Shown here in pieces: positions 51,088-60,194 of a stretch of DNA of 64,000 nucleotides (positions within the stretch are counted from its first letter, which is position 1; every line of letters starts with the position of its first letter). The notes beneath the pieces were generated by a model. The model saw only the letters and a program-made list of their open reading frames with translations. It made no database searches and had not been told where the DNA came from. This DNA is from JAGNHS01 sp964609695. Its GTDB lineage: Bacteria > Bdellovibrionota > UBA2428. Made by a program: the position numbers and the translations under genes. Location: NCBI GenBank assembly GCA_964609695.1, contig CAZSSP010000002.1:157660-221659 (forward strand). Reading direction: 5' to 3'.

Positions 51088-52920
51088 GTGAAAGGCTATG
51101 GGAAGGCTAGATTGCATTTTATAGGTTGGGGATTATTCGTTTCTATATGCGTATTTTCTTCGACACTTGATGCCCAAGGCTTCTCTCAAAAATTAGTCGC
51201 TCGTGTTCTCCATACAAAAATTGCAGCCTGTGAGTCCGCTTTAACGGAGTTAAATTATCAAGCTTTAGCCGAGGCTCTAGTTTTTGCTTCATCAAAAAAT
51301 CGTTTAGAAATGATTCCATTACCTGAAGATAGATTGGCTTTCGATTTGGCTGCAAGCCCTAAGGATCCCGTTTTAGAAATTGTATCTGAAGAATCAACTG
51401 CGGAACTGGCTTTAGATTTATTTCGAAATTTAGGTCTCGAAGACTTAGTTCTGAAATTGGGTTCTGGAAGTCACTTTGCTAGCGATGCTTCCTTTCAAGC
51501 AATAGTTAAGCAAAGTGATTCATCGGTTGGAAAAATACTTAAAGCTCGAGACAATAAACAGTGGTCTTTAGCCATTGAAGAATATCAGGCCTTAGAGAAT
51601 TCTTTAAAAAGCTTAGAATTTCTTCGCCAAATTTATGTGTTTGCTCTTATGAGTCGCGCGCATGCCAACGATTTAGATGAAGCCGAAAAGTATCTCAAAA
51701 AAATGATTTATGATGATAACTTAAAAAACGGTGAAAATTATGGACTTCTCGGAAGTCTGTATAAAAGAAAAATGTCGAGCTTTAATGAGGGAGCTCCCGA
51801 GCGATCCACTTATTTAAATTTAGCTATAGAGGCTTATGAAAATGGCTTTATCTCGGAGCCCTCTAATTATTATCCAGGAGTTAATGCGGTGACTTTGCGA
51901 ATCAAGCGAGGAGACTTGGCCAGCGAAATGGAATCAACAAGTACTATGAGTTTAATTGCTTCATTGGATGTTTCGCTTCGTCACACATTGCTGAAGTCTC
52001 GATTAACAGATAATTTTTGGTTTTATGCGACTCGTTTACAGCTTTTAATTTTGCGAAAAGACTGGAAAGAAGTTTATCGACAATTAGAGGCCGTTTATAA
52101 ACTCGATTACGCCACCTGGCAGATGGAAACAACTTTACAATCGATCAAAGAAATTTACAGAGCTTGGGGTGATACTTTAAAATTTGAAAATTTATCTGTG
52201 GGACAGTTTCATTATGAAAAATTAAATGAACTCGTAGGAGAAATTGAGCAAGAAATTCAAAGTAGAAATCAAGCCTTGCTTAAAGGCGTTCAAAAAGTTG
52301 AATCCCAATCTAAAATAATTGTCAGTGGACTTCGTGAGGAAAGTCTATTGAATAATCAAAGAATTGATTTAGAAGAAGAGTGTCGATTGAGTGGAGTTTG
52401 TGAGTCGTTAGGGCGAATAAAGGATTATTCTCAGGGTGTCATAAGTGCCCATGATTTCTTGAAAATGGATACTGATCAGGCGGGTTACTTGTTGGGCCTC
52501 ACTCAAGATTACAATCGTCCTGTTTATGAGTCATGGGCTGATAACTTCTCTCTTGAAAAATGGTGGGAGGCTTATGCGAGGTTGGGACTTAATGGTGATC
52601 GTTCTGGAGAAATTGAGCGTTTTATGGAAAAAATAACATCTGAACAAAAGAGAGTTGTTTTTTTGGTGCCTCGAAATATTCATTTTTCAAATATAAAGAC
52701 TTCTCATACGGCTAAAGAGTTTGAGTGGTTGGCAGAGAATCCTCCAGCACGTGCTTCTAATGTTTTATTTGTTTTAGGTGCTCAAAGCATTTTTAGTGAA
52801 AATTTTGTGAGAGATCTTATGAGCCGCAAATCAGCGGATAAGCTGAGTTTAGATTTAAATGCGCTTCTTAAAGCCTATCGACGACGTCTTTTAATTCAAG
52901 ATGGAAAACTAGAGTTTTAG
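51088..52920 (+). CDS. Exported TRAFs-binding/DUF4071-like protein
   Basis: 610 residues from a GTG. Signal peptide (ARLHFIGWGLFVSICVFSSTLDA). Residues ~150-400 are TPR-like: NYGLLGSLYKRK, LNLAIEAYENGFISEPSNYYPGVNAVTLRIKRGD and WKEVYRQLEAVYKLDYATWQMETTLQSIKEI resemble the MAP3K TRAFs-binding (DUF4071) domain, found in bacterial multi-domain signalling proteins. The C-terminal ~90 residues hold KRVVFLVPRNIHFSN and VLFVLGAQSIFSENF, two strand-like segments of unknown fold. Export of such a domain is unusual. Confidence 0.55.
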   Translation: MKGYGKARLHFIGWGLFVSICVFSSTLDAQGFSQKLVARVLHTKIAACESALTELNYQALAEALVFASSKNRLEMIPLPEDRLAFDLAASPKDPVLEIVSEESTAELALDLFRNLGLEDLVLKLGSGSHFASDASFQAIVKQSDSSVGKILKARDNKQWSLAIEEYQALENSLKSLEFLRQIYVFALMSRAHANDLDEAEKYLKKMIYDDNLKNGENYGLLGSLYKRKMSSFNEGAPERSTYLNLAIEAYENGFISEPSNYYPGVNAVTLRIKRGDLASEMESTSTMSLIASLDVSLRHTLLKSRLTDNFWFYATRLQLLILRKDWKEVYRQLEAVYKLDYATWQMETTLQSIKEIYRAWGDTLKFENLSVGQFHYEKLNELVGEIEQEIQSRNQALLKGVQKVESQSKIIVSGLREESLLNNQRIDLEEECRLSGVCESLGRIKDYSQGVISAHDFLKMDTDQAGYLLGLTQDYNRPVYESWADNFSLEKWWEAYARLGLNGDRSGEIERFMEKITSEQKRVVFLVPRNIHFSNIKTSHTAKEFEWLAENPPARASNVLFVLGAQSIFSENFVRDLMSRKSADKLSLDLNALLKAYRRRLLIQDGKLEF

Positions 52921-53041
52921 CTTGTGCTTAGCTTGCTGTTGAAACTTATGTAAATTTTATATTAACGGTTTATTAAGATATTGTTAAGTTTTCAGATTTT
53001 CTACAATTTTAGTTAATCTTTAGTACACTTATTCTTAAGGG

Positions 53042-53956
53042 ATGAGGCACGTTTTTTTGCGAAAAATAGCATTAGTCTTTTTTGTTATTGTCTATAATTA
53101 CATTCTATTGGTCTCAGATTCTAGAGCTGTGGATTTTAAACATCCTTCAGAAAGACAAAAACAAGGAAGCAATGTTCAGGTTCGTTTTCCGGATTCATTT
53201 TATGAACGTTTGTTTCGTGGGGTGCGCGTTAGGCCTTATCACGAAAACGATGTTTATAATTTAGTTATTATTGGCGGAACTTCGGAGGATTTAAATCAAG
53301 TTAGAATTAAAGAGATTATGAATAAAGAGCTTGATTTACTTGAGGCAAAATATGGCAAAGGAAAAGTTAGAGTTGTGACGGGTGTACACACAGAAGACGG
53401 TATTGGTATTTTGCATAAAATATGTGCTGAAAGAAAGATTCCGGTTCATGTTGTCACTAATGAATATTTGTTAAAAAGTTTTCCCAATTTATCTCCAACT
53501 CTAATAGAGGCCAGGAGAAATTTTGAAATGAAAGTGGACCCTGCTACTTTGCCCCGAAATAGTAATACATTAACTCTTGTCCCCGAGCGTACACCCGATT
53601 CAGGGATTGGGGGATTGTTTATTGATACGCATGCAAAAAATCAATTGCAAATATCCGACACTACAAGGCATCTTTTAGCTTCAGGGCATGAAGTTTTAAA
53701 AATTGGAGGTAGGCACGTTACGCACCAAGAATTCCAAGCGGCAATAGCTACGGGAATTCAAATAAAAGCTTATGAAGGCCTTTATTTGAATAAAGGAAGT
53801 CAAGTTTCTATCGCAAGTGAATACATAAGGATTGAGGAGCCGCCGCATAGCGATGCTGCAATAGACGAAATTAGGAAGCATAATCACAATTCAGATCACA
53901 TAGGATCTAAGGATTGCGGAATATTGCTTGGAGATTTAAACCATTTGCTTAATTAA
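53042..53956 (+). CDS. Exported protein of unknown function with a Rossmann-like core
   Basis: 304 residues. Signal peptide (LRKIALVFFVIVYNYILLVSDSRA). Residues ~70-150 read YNLVIIGGTSEDLNQVRIKEIMNKELDLL...VRVVTGVHTEDGIGILHKICAERKIPVHVV, an alternating strand/helix pattern with glycine-rich turns like the SLOG/LOG superfamily, but no defining motif confirms it. C-terminal text includes several histidines (HVTHQEF, KHNHNSDH). A TTAAG-rich AT stretch precedes the start, and TAAGG lies close to the ATG. Confidence 0.55.
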   Translation: MRHVFLRKIALVFFVIVYNYILLVSDSRAVDFKHPSERQKQGSNVQVRFPDSFYERLFRGVRVRPYHENDVYNLVIIGGTSEDLNQVRIKEIMNKELDLLEAKYGKGKVRVVTGVHTEDGIGILHKICAERKIPVHVVTNEYLLKSFPNLSPTLIEARRNFEMKVDPATLPRNSNTLTLVPERTPDSGIGGLFIDTHAKNQLQISDTTRHLLASGHEVLKIGGRHVTHQEFQAAIATGIQIKAYEGLYLNKGSQVSIASEYIRIEEPPHSDAAIDEIRKHNHNSDHIGSKDCGILLGDLNHLLN

Positions 53957-54045
53957 ATTTTTAGAGCTTATACTTTAATTTAGTGTTTACTCATTTCCTT
54001 GATTCACTTTTGAATGAGTGTAAATTGTGTATCAGCGATAAAGAA

Positions 54046-55410
54046 ATGAGCAAGTTAGAATATTTAAATATTTCAGAAGATCTTTTTGAGAAATACAACG
54101 TTAGTTGCCCACGTTATACTAGTTATCCAAGCATTCCTTACTGGTCTGGAATCGATGAAAGTCAGTGGAATAAGGCACTTCTTGATGATCTAAGAACTCA
54201 TCCAAAAAATATTTCTCTTTATATACATGTTCCATTTTGTAAAAGTCCCTGTGCTTTTTGTGGGTGTACTAAAATTATTACAAATGATCGCAAATGGGCA
54301 AAGCTTTACATAGAGTCCTTGATTAAGGAAGCTCGAATAAAGAGAGAAATATTACCCGCTGGAGTTAAGGTGCATGAATTGCATGTTGGAGGCGGAACTC
54401 CTACTTGGCTCGAGGCTTCTGAAATGGAGGCTTTATTCAGTCCCATTTTATCTGAATATGAAATTGATAAAAATGAATTTAGCTTTTCTATTGAAGTTGA
54501 TCCAAGAACATTAAAAAAGGAACACGTATTAAAATTTAAAGATCTAGGTGTTACGCGAGTTTCCTTAGGGGTTCAAGATTTTCATGGCCCGACCATGAAA
54601 GCTATTGCTCGTAAACAAGATTACAATTTAGTGGCTCAATGTGTAGATTTGCTCAGGGAGCATTCTATTGAGGAAATAAATTTTGATTTAGTTTATGGTT
54701 TGCCTTTGCAAAGTCCTGAAAGTCTCAGAGAAACTTTTGAAAAAGTTTCTATTTTAAATCCTAAACGAATAGCTTTTTACGCTTATGCTCATGTTCCTAG
54801 TCTTAAACCTGCTCAAAAATTTCTTGAAAAATCTCATATACCAGTAGGACGTGAAAAGCATGATTTGTTTGAGCTCGGACAAAAACTTCTCATCCAAGCT
54901 GGCTATCATCAAGTTGGAATGGATCATTTTGCAAAAATGGATGACGAGCTCTTTCAAATTCAAAAAGCAGGTAAGCTCAATCGAAATTTTATGGGTTACA
55001 CCATCACAAACACCACGGCGCTTCTGGGGCTTGGGCCCTCTAGTGTTTCGAGCACAGTGTCGGCCTTTGCTCAAAATGAAAAAGACCCTTCTCAGTGGAT
55101 CGAGCGTTTAGAGAAAAACGAGCCGATCATAGTTAATGGACATCTCTTAACTAAAGAAGATGTAGACAATCAGAATCTTATAAAATCCATTATGTGTAGT
55201 GATTTTGTTAGATTGCCAAAGAACGTTTGGACTAAAGATAGTATTAAAATCAAAATTGATGAACTTTCTAAAGATGGCCTTCTTGAGCTTCGCGATAATC
55301 AAGACTGTATAAAGCTCACTGAGCTTGGGAAGAATTTTAGGCGCAATATTGCATCTATTTTTGACCCTTATTTTTCTAGATCTCAAAAGGTCATTCATAG
55401 TAGAGCCTGA
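54046..55410 (+). CDS. hemN: Oxygen-independent coproporphyrinogen III dehydrogenase (radical SAM)
   Basis: 454 residues from the ATG at 54046; an upstream in-frame codon at 53983 would add 21 non-conserved residues. Converts coproporphyrinogen III to protoporphyrinogen IX without oxygen. It has the HemN start (YNVSCPRYTSYPS), the 4Fe-4S/SAM motif HVPFCKSPCAFCGC, and ELHVGGGTPTWL, VSLGVQDF, FDLVYGLPLQ and YAHVP. The C-terminal HemN domain has GLGPSSVSS. Length and motifs are complete, indicating the capacity for anaerobic haem synthesis. Confidence 0.95.
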   Translation: MSKLEYLNISEDLFEKYNVSCPRYTSYPSIPYWSGIDESQWNKALLDDLRTHPKNISLYIHVPFCKSPCAFCGCTKIITNDRKWAKLYIESLIKEARIKREILPAGVKVHELHVGGGTPTWLEASEMEALFSPILSEYEIDKNEFSFSIEVDPRTLKKEHVLKFKDLGVTRVSLGVQDFHGPTMKAIARKQDYNLVAQCVDLLREHSIEEINFDLVYGLPLQSPESLRETFEKVSILNPKRIAFYAYAHVPSLKPAQKFLEKSHIPVGREKHDLFELGQKLLIQAGYHQVGMDHFAKMDDELFQIQKAGKLNRNFMGYTITNTTALLGLGPSSVSSTVSAFAQNEKDPSQWIERLEKNEPIIVNGHLLTKEDVDNQNLIKSIMCSDFVRLPKNVWTKDSIKIKIDELSKDGLLELRDNQDCIKLTELGKNFRRNIASIFDPYFSRSQKVIHSRA

Positions 55411-55475
55411 TCTTGCAAATTAATTGACGCTTACAATGTAAGTTCTTAGCCGGGAACTTCCGAAACGTTGTAGTT

Positions 55476-56243
55476 ATGTTTTATCTTAGCAAAATTGTTG
55501 CGCGGGCTTGGATTTTGTTTTTGCTCGTTGCGGTATTTTTTGTTTTTGGGTCTGAAGCTAATGATTGTGGCGAAGTCTTGCGTAAATTTTTCCAAGATCA
55601 CAAGCGCTTTGATGTTCCTCAAATCTTAGCTAAGAAAATTTCCAAAGAAATGGGTATAGAACCTAAAATTGATTTATCAAAAATGTCAGATAAAGAGATA
55701 AAGCGATTAATAAAAGCCTTTTCTAATTTTCCCAATGCAAATTTTAGTGCGGTGGCAAGAGAGTTTGAATTGGCTAGAAATTCAAAAAATAAAATACTTG
55801 ATGTGAATAGTGTATTGCCAAATGGTGCACAAAGTGTGACTCGCACAAAACCCTGTCGTTTATTTATAAATTGTTACAATGCCGTTGAGCTTTTTCATTC
55901 TCCTTTGGCTAAGCCTGATTATAGAGACTCGGCAGACATGAGATACTATTTAAGAGAGTACTTTCATCGATTGCAAACTGGGGTGAAATTAAAGCCCGGA
56001 GATGTCATTGTCGTACTAGAGAAAAACCAACATGGAATTTGGATTCAGCATGCAGCAGTTTATATAAGTAATGACCTTATATGGCATAAACCTGGATTCT
56101 CAGATTTAGTCACTTGGAAATTTGTGCACATTGAGGATGCTTTTTTGCCTTACTTTCTAGAGGCTAATAAAATACCTAATGAAGTTGAAATTAGAGTCTA
56201 TCGCGCTAAAACTGATTCTAACGACATTCTACGGCATCGCTAA
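55476..56243 (+). CDS. Exported NlpC/P60-like cysteine hydrolase candidate
   Basis: 255 residues. Signal peptide (MFYLSKIVARAWILFLLVAVFFVFGSEA). After a helical N-terminal region, the C-terminal half has RLFINCYNAVELFH (Cys133), VKLKPGDVIVVLEKN, then IQHAAVYISNDLIWHKPG (His192). The order Cys, PGD-strand, HxAxY strand fits NlpC/P60 or CHAP-like hydrolases that cut cell-wall peptides. TTGACG (55424) may be a -35. No family could be confirmed. Confidence 0.5.
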   Translation: MFYLSKIVARAWILFLLVAVFFVFGSEANDCGEVLRKFFQDHKRFDVPQILAKKISKEMGIEPKIDLSKMSDKEIKRLIKAFSNFPNANFSAVAREFELARNSKNKILDVNSVLPNGAQSVTRTKPCRLFINCYNAVELFHSPLAKPDYRDSADMRYYLREYFHRLQTGVKLKPGDVIVVLEKNQHGIWIQHAAVYISNDLIWHKPGFSDLVTWKFVHIEDAFLPYFLEANKIPNEVEIRVYRAKTDSNDILRHR

Positions 56244-56326
56244 GACGCTATCTTTTTATTGATTTATCTATATTGTTTTGATTGTAATTTAAAACTTGTT
56301 TTAATTTTTATATTAAGAGGTGCAGG

Positions 56327-56698
56327 TTGGGATTAATAGACAAAGACAATCCTAAAAGCTGGGTTAAATTTAAATCAAATCTTTGTGAGAATTGTAGATC
56401 GCTTTGTTGCACTATGCCTGTTGAGATTAAAATCCAAGATTTGATAAGATTGGAGCTTGCTCATGAGGGAGAGAATCCGAAACAAGTTTTTTCTAGATTA
56501 AAAAAGGCTGGATTTATACATTCTTATAGAGCCAAGACGGGCCTCTTTAGGCTCACTCAAAAAAGTAATGATGATTGTGTGTTTTTGAATTCAAATAGAA
56601 AATGTAGTGTTTATGAAAAGAGGCCCGAAGTTTGTCGTCTTTTCCCTGAAAAAATGGGGCTTCGATTGGGTTTTTGCCCTGCTCTAAAAATAAAGTGA
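56327..56698 (+). CDS. YkgJ-family cysteine cluster protein (UPF0153)
   Basis: 123 residues from a TTG supported by AGAGG 7 nt upstream. Cysteine pattern typical of the family: CENCRSLCCTMPVEI near the start, then DDCVFLNSNRKCSVYEKRPEVCRLFP and a last CPAL. The cysteines likely bind zinc or an iron-sulfur cluster. Cellular role unknown. Cytoplasmic, no signal peptide. Confidence 0.88.
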   Translation: MGLIDKDNPKSWVKFKSNLCENCRSLCCTMPVEIKIQDLIRLELAHEGENPKQVFSRLKKAGFIHSYRAKTGLFRLTQKSNDDCVFLNSNRKCSVYEKRPEVCRLFPEKMGLRLGFCPALKIK

Positions 56699-56753
56699 GC
56701 AAATTATCTCGTGAGTTGCGTGGTTGCGGCCTTCGCTCACTTGAAATAACTAC

Positions 56754-57713
56754 TTATTTAGAACGACAATTCTTTAATGTTGAAGTTAAAATGTTTTTTG
56801 TTTTTGGAGAGTCGTAATATTTCAACGTTTCATCTTCATATAAATTACAAGTAGTTCCCTTTTCTACGTGGGCATTAAGTGTAGTTATAGTAAAAGTATC
56901 AAAAACTTTTCCATCTGATACTTGATCGCAAGTACAAGTGATTTTTGGCAAATCGTATCCTTGCTGGATAGCGCCTGAGTAGAAATTTAGATATCTCATT
57001 ACAGCCCTAGTTCGATAAACATTGGTATCAGATCCTAGTCTTTCATAGGTACTTTTAGCTTCTGGACTTGTATCAAACGAGGCTAGTCCAACAATTCTTG
57101 CATTGGAATCAAGGATGGGTGCTCCCGCATCGCTGGGATTGAGGTGAGGATATTTGTAACTAATGTAATCTGTTCCGGTATAAGCGAAGATATCAATAAG
57201 TGCGGAACGCAAAACCGGTATTTCTTGATCGTTGCTAACTTTCAAAAATGGTTTTCCGTAACTAAAAATTCTTGGATTTGCTCCGTCAACGGTTTCAAAA
57301 CTAATTTCCCAGACTTTGCCTAAGTATACTGGTTTAGGAAATTTCACTAAAGCGATGTTGTGATTAATAAAATCTGCAGGAACCTTTCCATCTTCAAACA
57401 AAAATTCTGGCATTTTTCGAACTTCTGAAGCGTAATGATTGGTAAAAAAATCACGAACAGTTTTAGCTTCATGCAAACATGTTGCCGTTGTGGCCAACAC
57501 TGTGCTTGAGAGATAAACTCCAGTGCAAGAAGTGCGCATCCCGTTTGTTCTTTCGATGCCAATTAATGTGACTGATTTTTGCCCCTCAGTTCTCTTCAAA
57601 GGATCTATTTCAGTAATAAGTTCTTTAGGACCCACTAGAGCAAATCCCCTAATTGATCCCATTACTAAAGAGCTTAACAAAAACAATTTTAAAGAAAGGC
57701 TTAGAATTCTCAT
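56754..57713 (-). CDS. Exported trypsin-fold protein without a catalytic triad (pseudoprotease)
   Basis: 319 residues with signal peptide (MRILSLSLKLFLLSSLVMGSIRGFA). The S1 fold is recognisable: SCTGVYLSSTVLATTATC aligns with CGGSLIxxxxVLTAAHC, HNIALVKFPKPV with the DIALxKL block, and NPSDAGAPILDSNARIVGLAS with GDSGGPL. At the three catalytic places it has Thr78 for His, Asn119 for Asp and Ala196 for Ser. The framework Cys pair remains. It is followed by a cysteine-containing C-terminal extension of ~70 residues. It must act by binding, not proteolysis. Confidence 0.8.
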   Translation of the reverse strand: MRILSLSLKLFLLSSLVMGSIRGFALVGPKELITEIDPLKRTEGQKSVTLIGIERTNGMRTSCTGVYLSSTVLATTATCLHEAKTVRDFFTNHYASEVRKMPEFLFEDGKVPADFINHNIALVKFPKPVYLGKVWEISFETVDGANPRIFSYGKPFLKVSNDQEIPVLRSALIDIFAYTGTDYISYKYPHLNPSDAGAPILDSNARIVGLASFDTSPEAKSTYERLGSDTNVYRTRAVMRYLNFYSGAIQQGYDLPKITCTCDQVSDGKVFDTFTITTLNAHVEKGTTCNLYEDETLKYYDSPKTKNILTSTLKNCRSK

Positions 57714-57720
57714 GCGAGGC

Positions 57721-57749
57721 TTATTACAATAAATTTCGCGCCGTGTAAA
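57721..57749 (-). promoter_or_regulatory. Promoter for the pseudoprotease gene, leaderless geometry
   Basis: Read on the minus strand: -35 TTTACA (57749-57744), 17-bp spacer, -10 TAATAA (57726-57721), then 7 nt to the ATG at 57713. No ribosome-binding site. Confidence 0.55.
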
Positions 57750-58060
57750 TATGGGGCTCGTTAAATTTTTACAATTAAATCTTTAAGCTGAGCTGTAGAG
57801 CTTGGTGTGAATGGTGTGGCTCTAGCTTTGAAGCAAGTTATATTAAATTTTTCTTCCGCTGTGTTTTTTGATGAATGGAAAGACCTTTCAAAAGAAAGTA
57901 ATGAAATCTTTGATTTAATCTACATAATGAAAAATTTAAATAAATGATCTTGTAATACTTATGGTTAAGCGACTTTTTCTTCAGACCTTTGAACTTGTGG
58001 ATTCTTTTTTGGAGAAATTCTAAATTTCTTCGAAGCTATTAAGGCGAATTGTAAGTAAAG
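57750..58060. other. Gene-free AT-rich stretch
   Basis: About 310 bp between the pseudoprotease promoter and the TIGR02147 operator. It contains a 46-codon open frame from a GTG at 57807 to 57947 without a ribosome-binding site or promoter, and a small hairpin with 7-bp arms (AGAAATT/AATTTCT). Nothing in it can be assigned with confidence. Confidence 0.5.
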
Positions 58061-58094
58061 GTATTCATTTTGAATACAGTTTGTATTCAAAATG
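58061..58094. promoter_or_regulatory. Palindromic operator upstream of the TIGR02147 regulator gene
   Basis: Arms of 13 bp (58066-58078 and 58082-58094) are perfectly complementary around GTT. The hexamer GTATTC or its complement occurs three times, starting at 58061, 58072 and 58083, exactly 11 bp apart. The palindrome ends 1 bp before the -35. Likely an autoregulatory site (inference). Confidence 0.6.
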
Positions 58095-58095
58095 T

Positions 58096-58124
58096 TTGAC
58101 TTCGAGTCTCCCTCTCTCTTAAGA
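58096..58124 (+). promoter_or_regulatory. Promoter for the TIGR02147 cluster, leaderless geometry
   Basis: -35 TTGACT (58096-58101), 17-bp spacer, -10 TTAAGA (58119-58124), then 8 nt to the ATG at 58133. The palindromic operator abuts it upstream. Confidence 0.5.
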
Positions 58125-58132
58125 GTTCGCTG

Positions 58133-58987
58133 ATGCTCCTACGTGAATCCTCAGATTATAGAGCTTTTCTTAAGAATGAGTTGGCGACCCGTATGAAAGA
58201 AAATTCACGATACTCGCTCAGGGCATTCGCGCGTTCCATTCAAATCAGTCCCCAGGCATTGAGCCTTGTTCTGAATGGCAAAAGAGGGCTCTCTCTTTCA
58301 ATGGCCGCAAAGATCTCCTCTGCCCTTGGATTGAGTAAAACTGACCAAATGTTTTTTAATGATTTGGTCGTTTACACCCAAGCCAAATCTTTAAAGGTCA
58401 AGAAACTTCTAGCGTCCCGACTCAGTACTCTTGGAGAAAGTGAAGACACGAAAGTTACAAGACTCCTCAAGGAAGACACCTTTAAAGTTATTTCTGAATG
58501 GTATCACTATGCTCTCATCGAATTAACTTATGTTCAGGGTTTTCGTAACCATCCTAAGTGGATTGCCCATCAATTGGGTATTGCAGAGTACGATGCTCAA
58601 GTTGCTATAGATCGATTGCTACGACTCAATTTACTTAAAATGAATAAGAGGGGTCAATTGGTTAAAACGACTCATACACTAACAACTCCTCAAGACGTAG
58701 CTTCAAGCACTATACGCAGTTTTCACAAAAAGATGTTAGAAAAGGCAAAATCTTCGCTCGATCTAGACCCTATTTCTGAAAGAGACTTTACAACCACAAC
58801 AATGGCGATAGATCTTAACAAAATTCCCATGGCCAAGAAGTTAATTCAGGATTTTCACAAAAATTTGACTTTGCTGTTAGAAAGTGGATCTCGAAATTCC
58901 GTTTACTGTTTAAGCGTCGAGCTTTTTCCAATTAGCAAGAAAACAAGTGATTTCACGACTAAGCGTCATGAACTGGAGAAAACATGA
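58133..58987 (+). CDS. TIGR02147-family regulatory protein
   Basis: 284 residues. The N-terminal helix-turn-helix is YSLRAFARSIQISPQALSLVLNGKRGLSLSMAAKISSALGLS, followed by DQMFFNDLVVYTQAKS, the usual TIGR02147 layout. The rest includes VISEWYHYALIELTYVQGF, LGIAEYDAQVAIDRLLRLNLL, a conserved internal block, and a C-terminal TFTT-type region (ERDFTTTTMAIDL). The family is expanded in Bdellovibrio and Fibrobacter and is presumed to regulate adjacent genes. It overlaps the next gene by 4 nt. Confidence 0.88.
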   Translation: MLLRESSDYRAFLKNELATRMKENSRYSLRAFARSIQISPQALSLVLNGKRGLSLSMAAKISSALGLSKTDQMFFNDLVVYTQAKSLKVKKLLASRLSTLGESEDTKVTRLLKEDTFKVISEWYHYALIELTYVQGFRNHPKWIAHQLGIAEYDAQVAIDRLLRLNLLKMNKRGQLVKTTHTLTTPQDVASSTIRSFHKKMLEKAKSSLDLDPISERDFTTTTMAIDLNKIPMAKKLIQDFHKNLTLLLESGSRNSVYCLSVELFPISKKTSDFTTKRHELEKT

Positions 58988-60183
58988 AGGATTCCAATTT
59001 TTTAAATATTGTTTCAGCTATTTTCAAAGCCTACTTGTTTGTGTCGCCATTGTGCTGGGCCGGAAGTCACACAAATAATTCAGGAGATTTTGTAAGGTCT
59101 GTTATTCTTACAAACTACGGACCAGAGGTTATTAGGATTGTTAGCCGAAATCCAACTTCAATAAAAACTCTAAAAGAATTAAACCTAAGTTTAAGTGACC
59201 TCGAGGCAACGTTGCGTTCGGACCTATGGGTTCTCATAGAAAAAGGTCAGATAGGTGACGGCGTTAAGTACAGGGCTGACGTTGAGGGTTCGTCGGCGGA
59301 CGCCCTTTACATTGAAGGAAAAATACACCTCGTTGAAGACTCGTGGACTAAGAGAATTAATTTTGACCTTGGAAGCAGCAATCCTGAGCTTAGACGAAAC
59401 ACACTTCTTTTAACGGCCCACGAAATGTTAAGACTGGCTAAAATTGATGACACTGATTATGTCGTTTCTAAAACATTTTTTGATAACTCCACTCCAGCTT
59501 CACTAAATGCAATTGTTTTGGAAGAGTATGCTGTCGCAGAGAAAGGTGGATTGTCTGAGAGCGATGCAAGAAAATGGTGTAACGAAAGATTTAGGAAGTA
59601 TTCTGAACGTTACTTTGACGTAGTGTGCGAGATTCACAAAAATTCATGGAGTGAAACACATTCCGCTATTGGGTTTTACACACAGTCTCGAATTGCGGGT
59701 ACAGCCAGCTATTCTCATCAATCTCTCTCTTCGAGACAGGCCCTTGCGGTTGCTGAAGCAGAAACTAGAACTTTTCACGGATCCGCAAAGGCTTATGCGG
59801 GATCAATAAACGGATCTTCTACAAGTTATTCATACCCAGTTCTATTAAATGAGAGTGTCCCATTTCAATACTCCTACTCTGTGAGCAAATCTCTTTTTGG
59901 CATAAGAATTCTGGGAATCGGTGATCTTGAATCGCTCCCGTGGAAAGTATTGGAAAGGAGCTACGTTGAGGGAAGATCGTTTGGTAATTTGAGTTTCGAA
60001 AGTGCAGAGATCGCAGCTCGAGAATGCGTTTTGGCTATTCTTGCTGCTAGACAAAATCGAAACTCCTCGTTTCGATATTTTCGAGCTAAATGCGCCGTTC
60101 CTAAACAGGAGTCCGATGGATCGTTTAGCTTCACAATTCAAAGCAAAAATCCTTTTGTTAGTTCCCAGAGTTTGGATTTTTAA
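58984..60183 (+). CDS. Exported protein of unknown function, coupled to the TIGR02147 regulator
   Basis: 399 residues. Signal peptide (FKAYLFVSPLCWA). Residues ~138-155 read LLTAHEMLRLAKIDDTDYVVS, a His-Glu motif followed by DTDY that recurs in exported proteins of this lineage as far as I recall, but it lacks the second His of a standard zinc site. The C-terminal half has beta-rich repeats with a Ser/Tyr bias (GSSTSYSYPVLLNESVPFQYSYSV) and late cysteines. Its ATG overlaps the regulator stop (ATGA), so the two are co-translated. Confidence 0.65.
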   Translation: MKDSNFLNIVSAIFKAYLFVSPLCWAGSHTNNSGDFVRSVILTNYGPEVIRIVSRNPTSIKTLKELNLSLSDLEATLRSDLWVLIEKGQIGDGVKYRADVEGSSADALYIEGKIHLVEDSWTKRINFDLGSSNPELRRNTLLLTAHEMLRLAKIDDTDYVVSKTFFDNSTPASLNAIVLEEYAVAEKGGLSESDARKWCNERFRKYSERYFDVVCEIHKNSWSETHSAIGFYTQSRIAGTASYSHQSLSSRQALAVAEAETRTFHGSAKAYAGSINGSSTSYSYPVLLNESVPFQYSYSVSKSLFGIRILGIGDLESLPWKVLERSYVEGRSFGNLSFESAEIAARECVLAILAARQNRNSSFRYFRAKCAVPKQESDGSFSFTIQSKNPFVSSQSLDF

Positions 60184-60194
60184 ATGGAGCTCTT

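Noticed and set aside
32568..52987. The 15-mer TTAACAATATCTTAA at 32568-32582 and inverted at 52973-52987, each upstream of an exported-protein gene
   Set aside because: In AT-rich sequence of this length, shared AT-only 15-mers are expected by chance; orientation and distance to the genes differ.
57807..57947. A 46-codon open frame before the TIGR02147 gene
   Set aside because: GTG start with neither ribosome-binding site nor promoter, and no recognisable features; chance in AT-rich DNA is likely.
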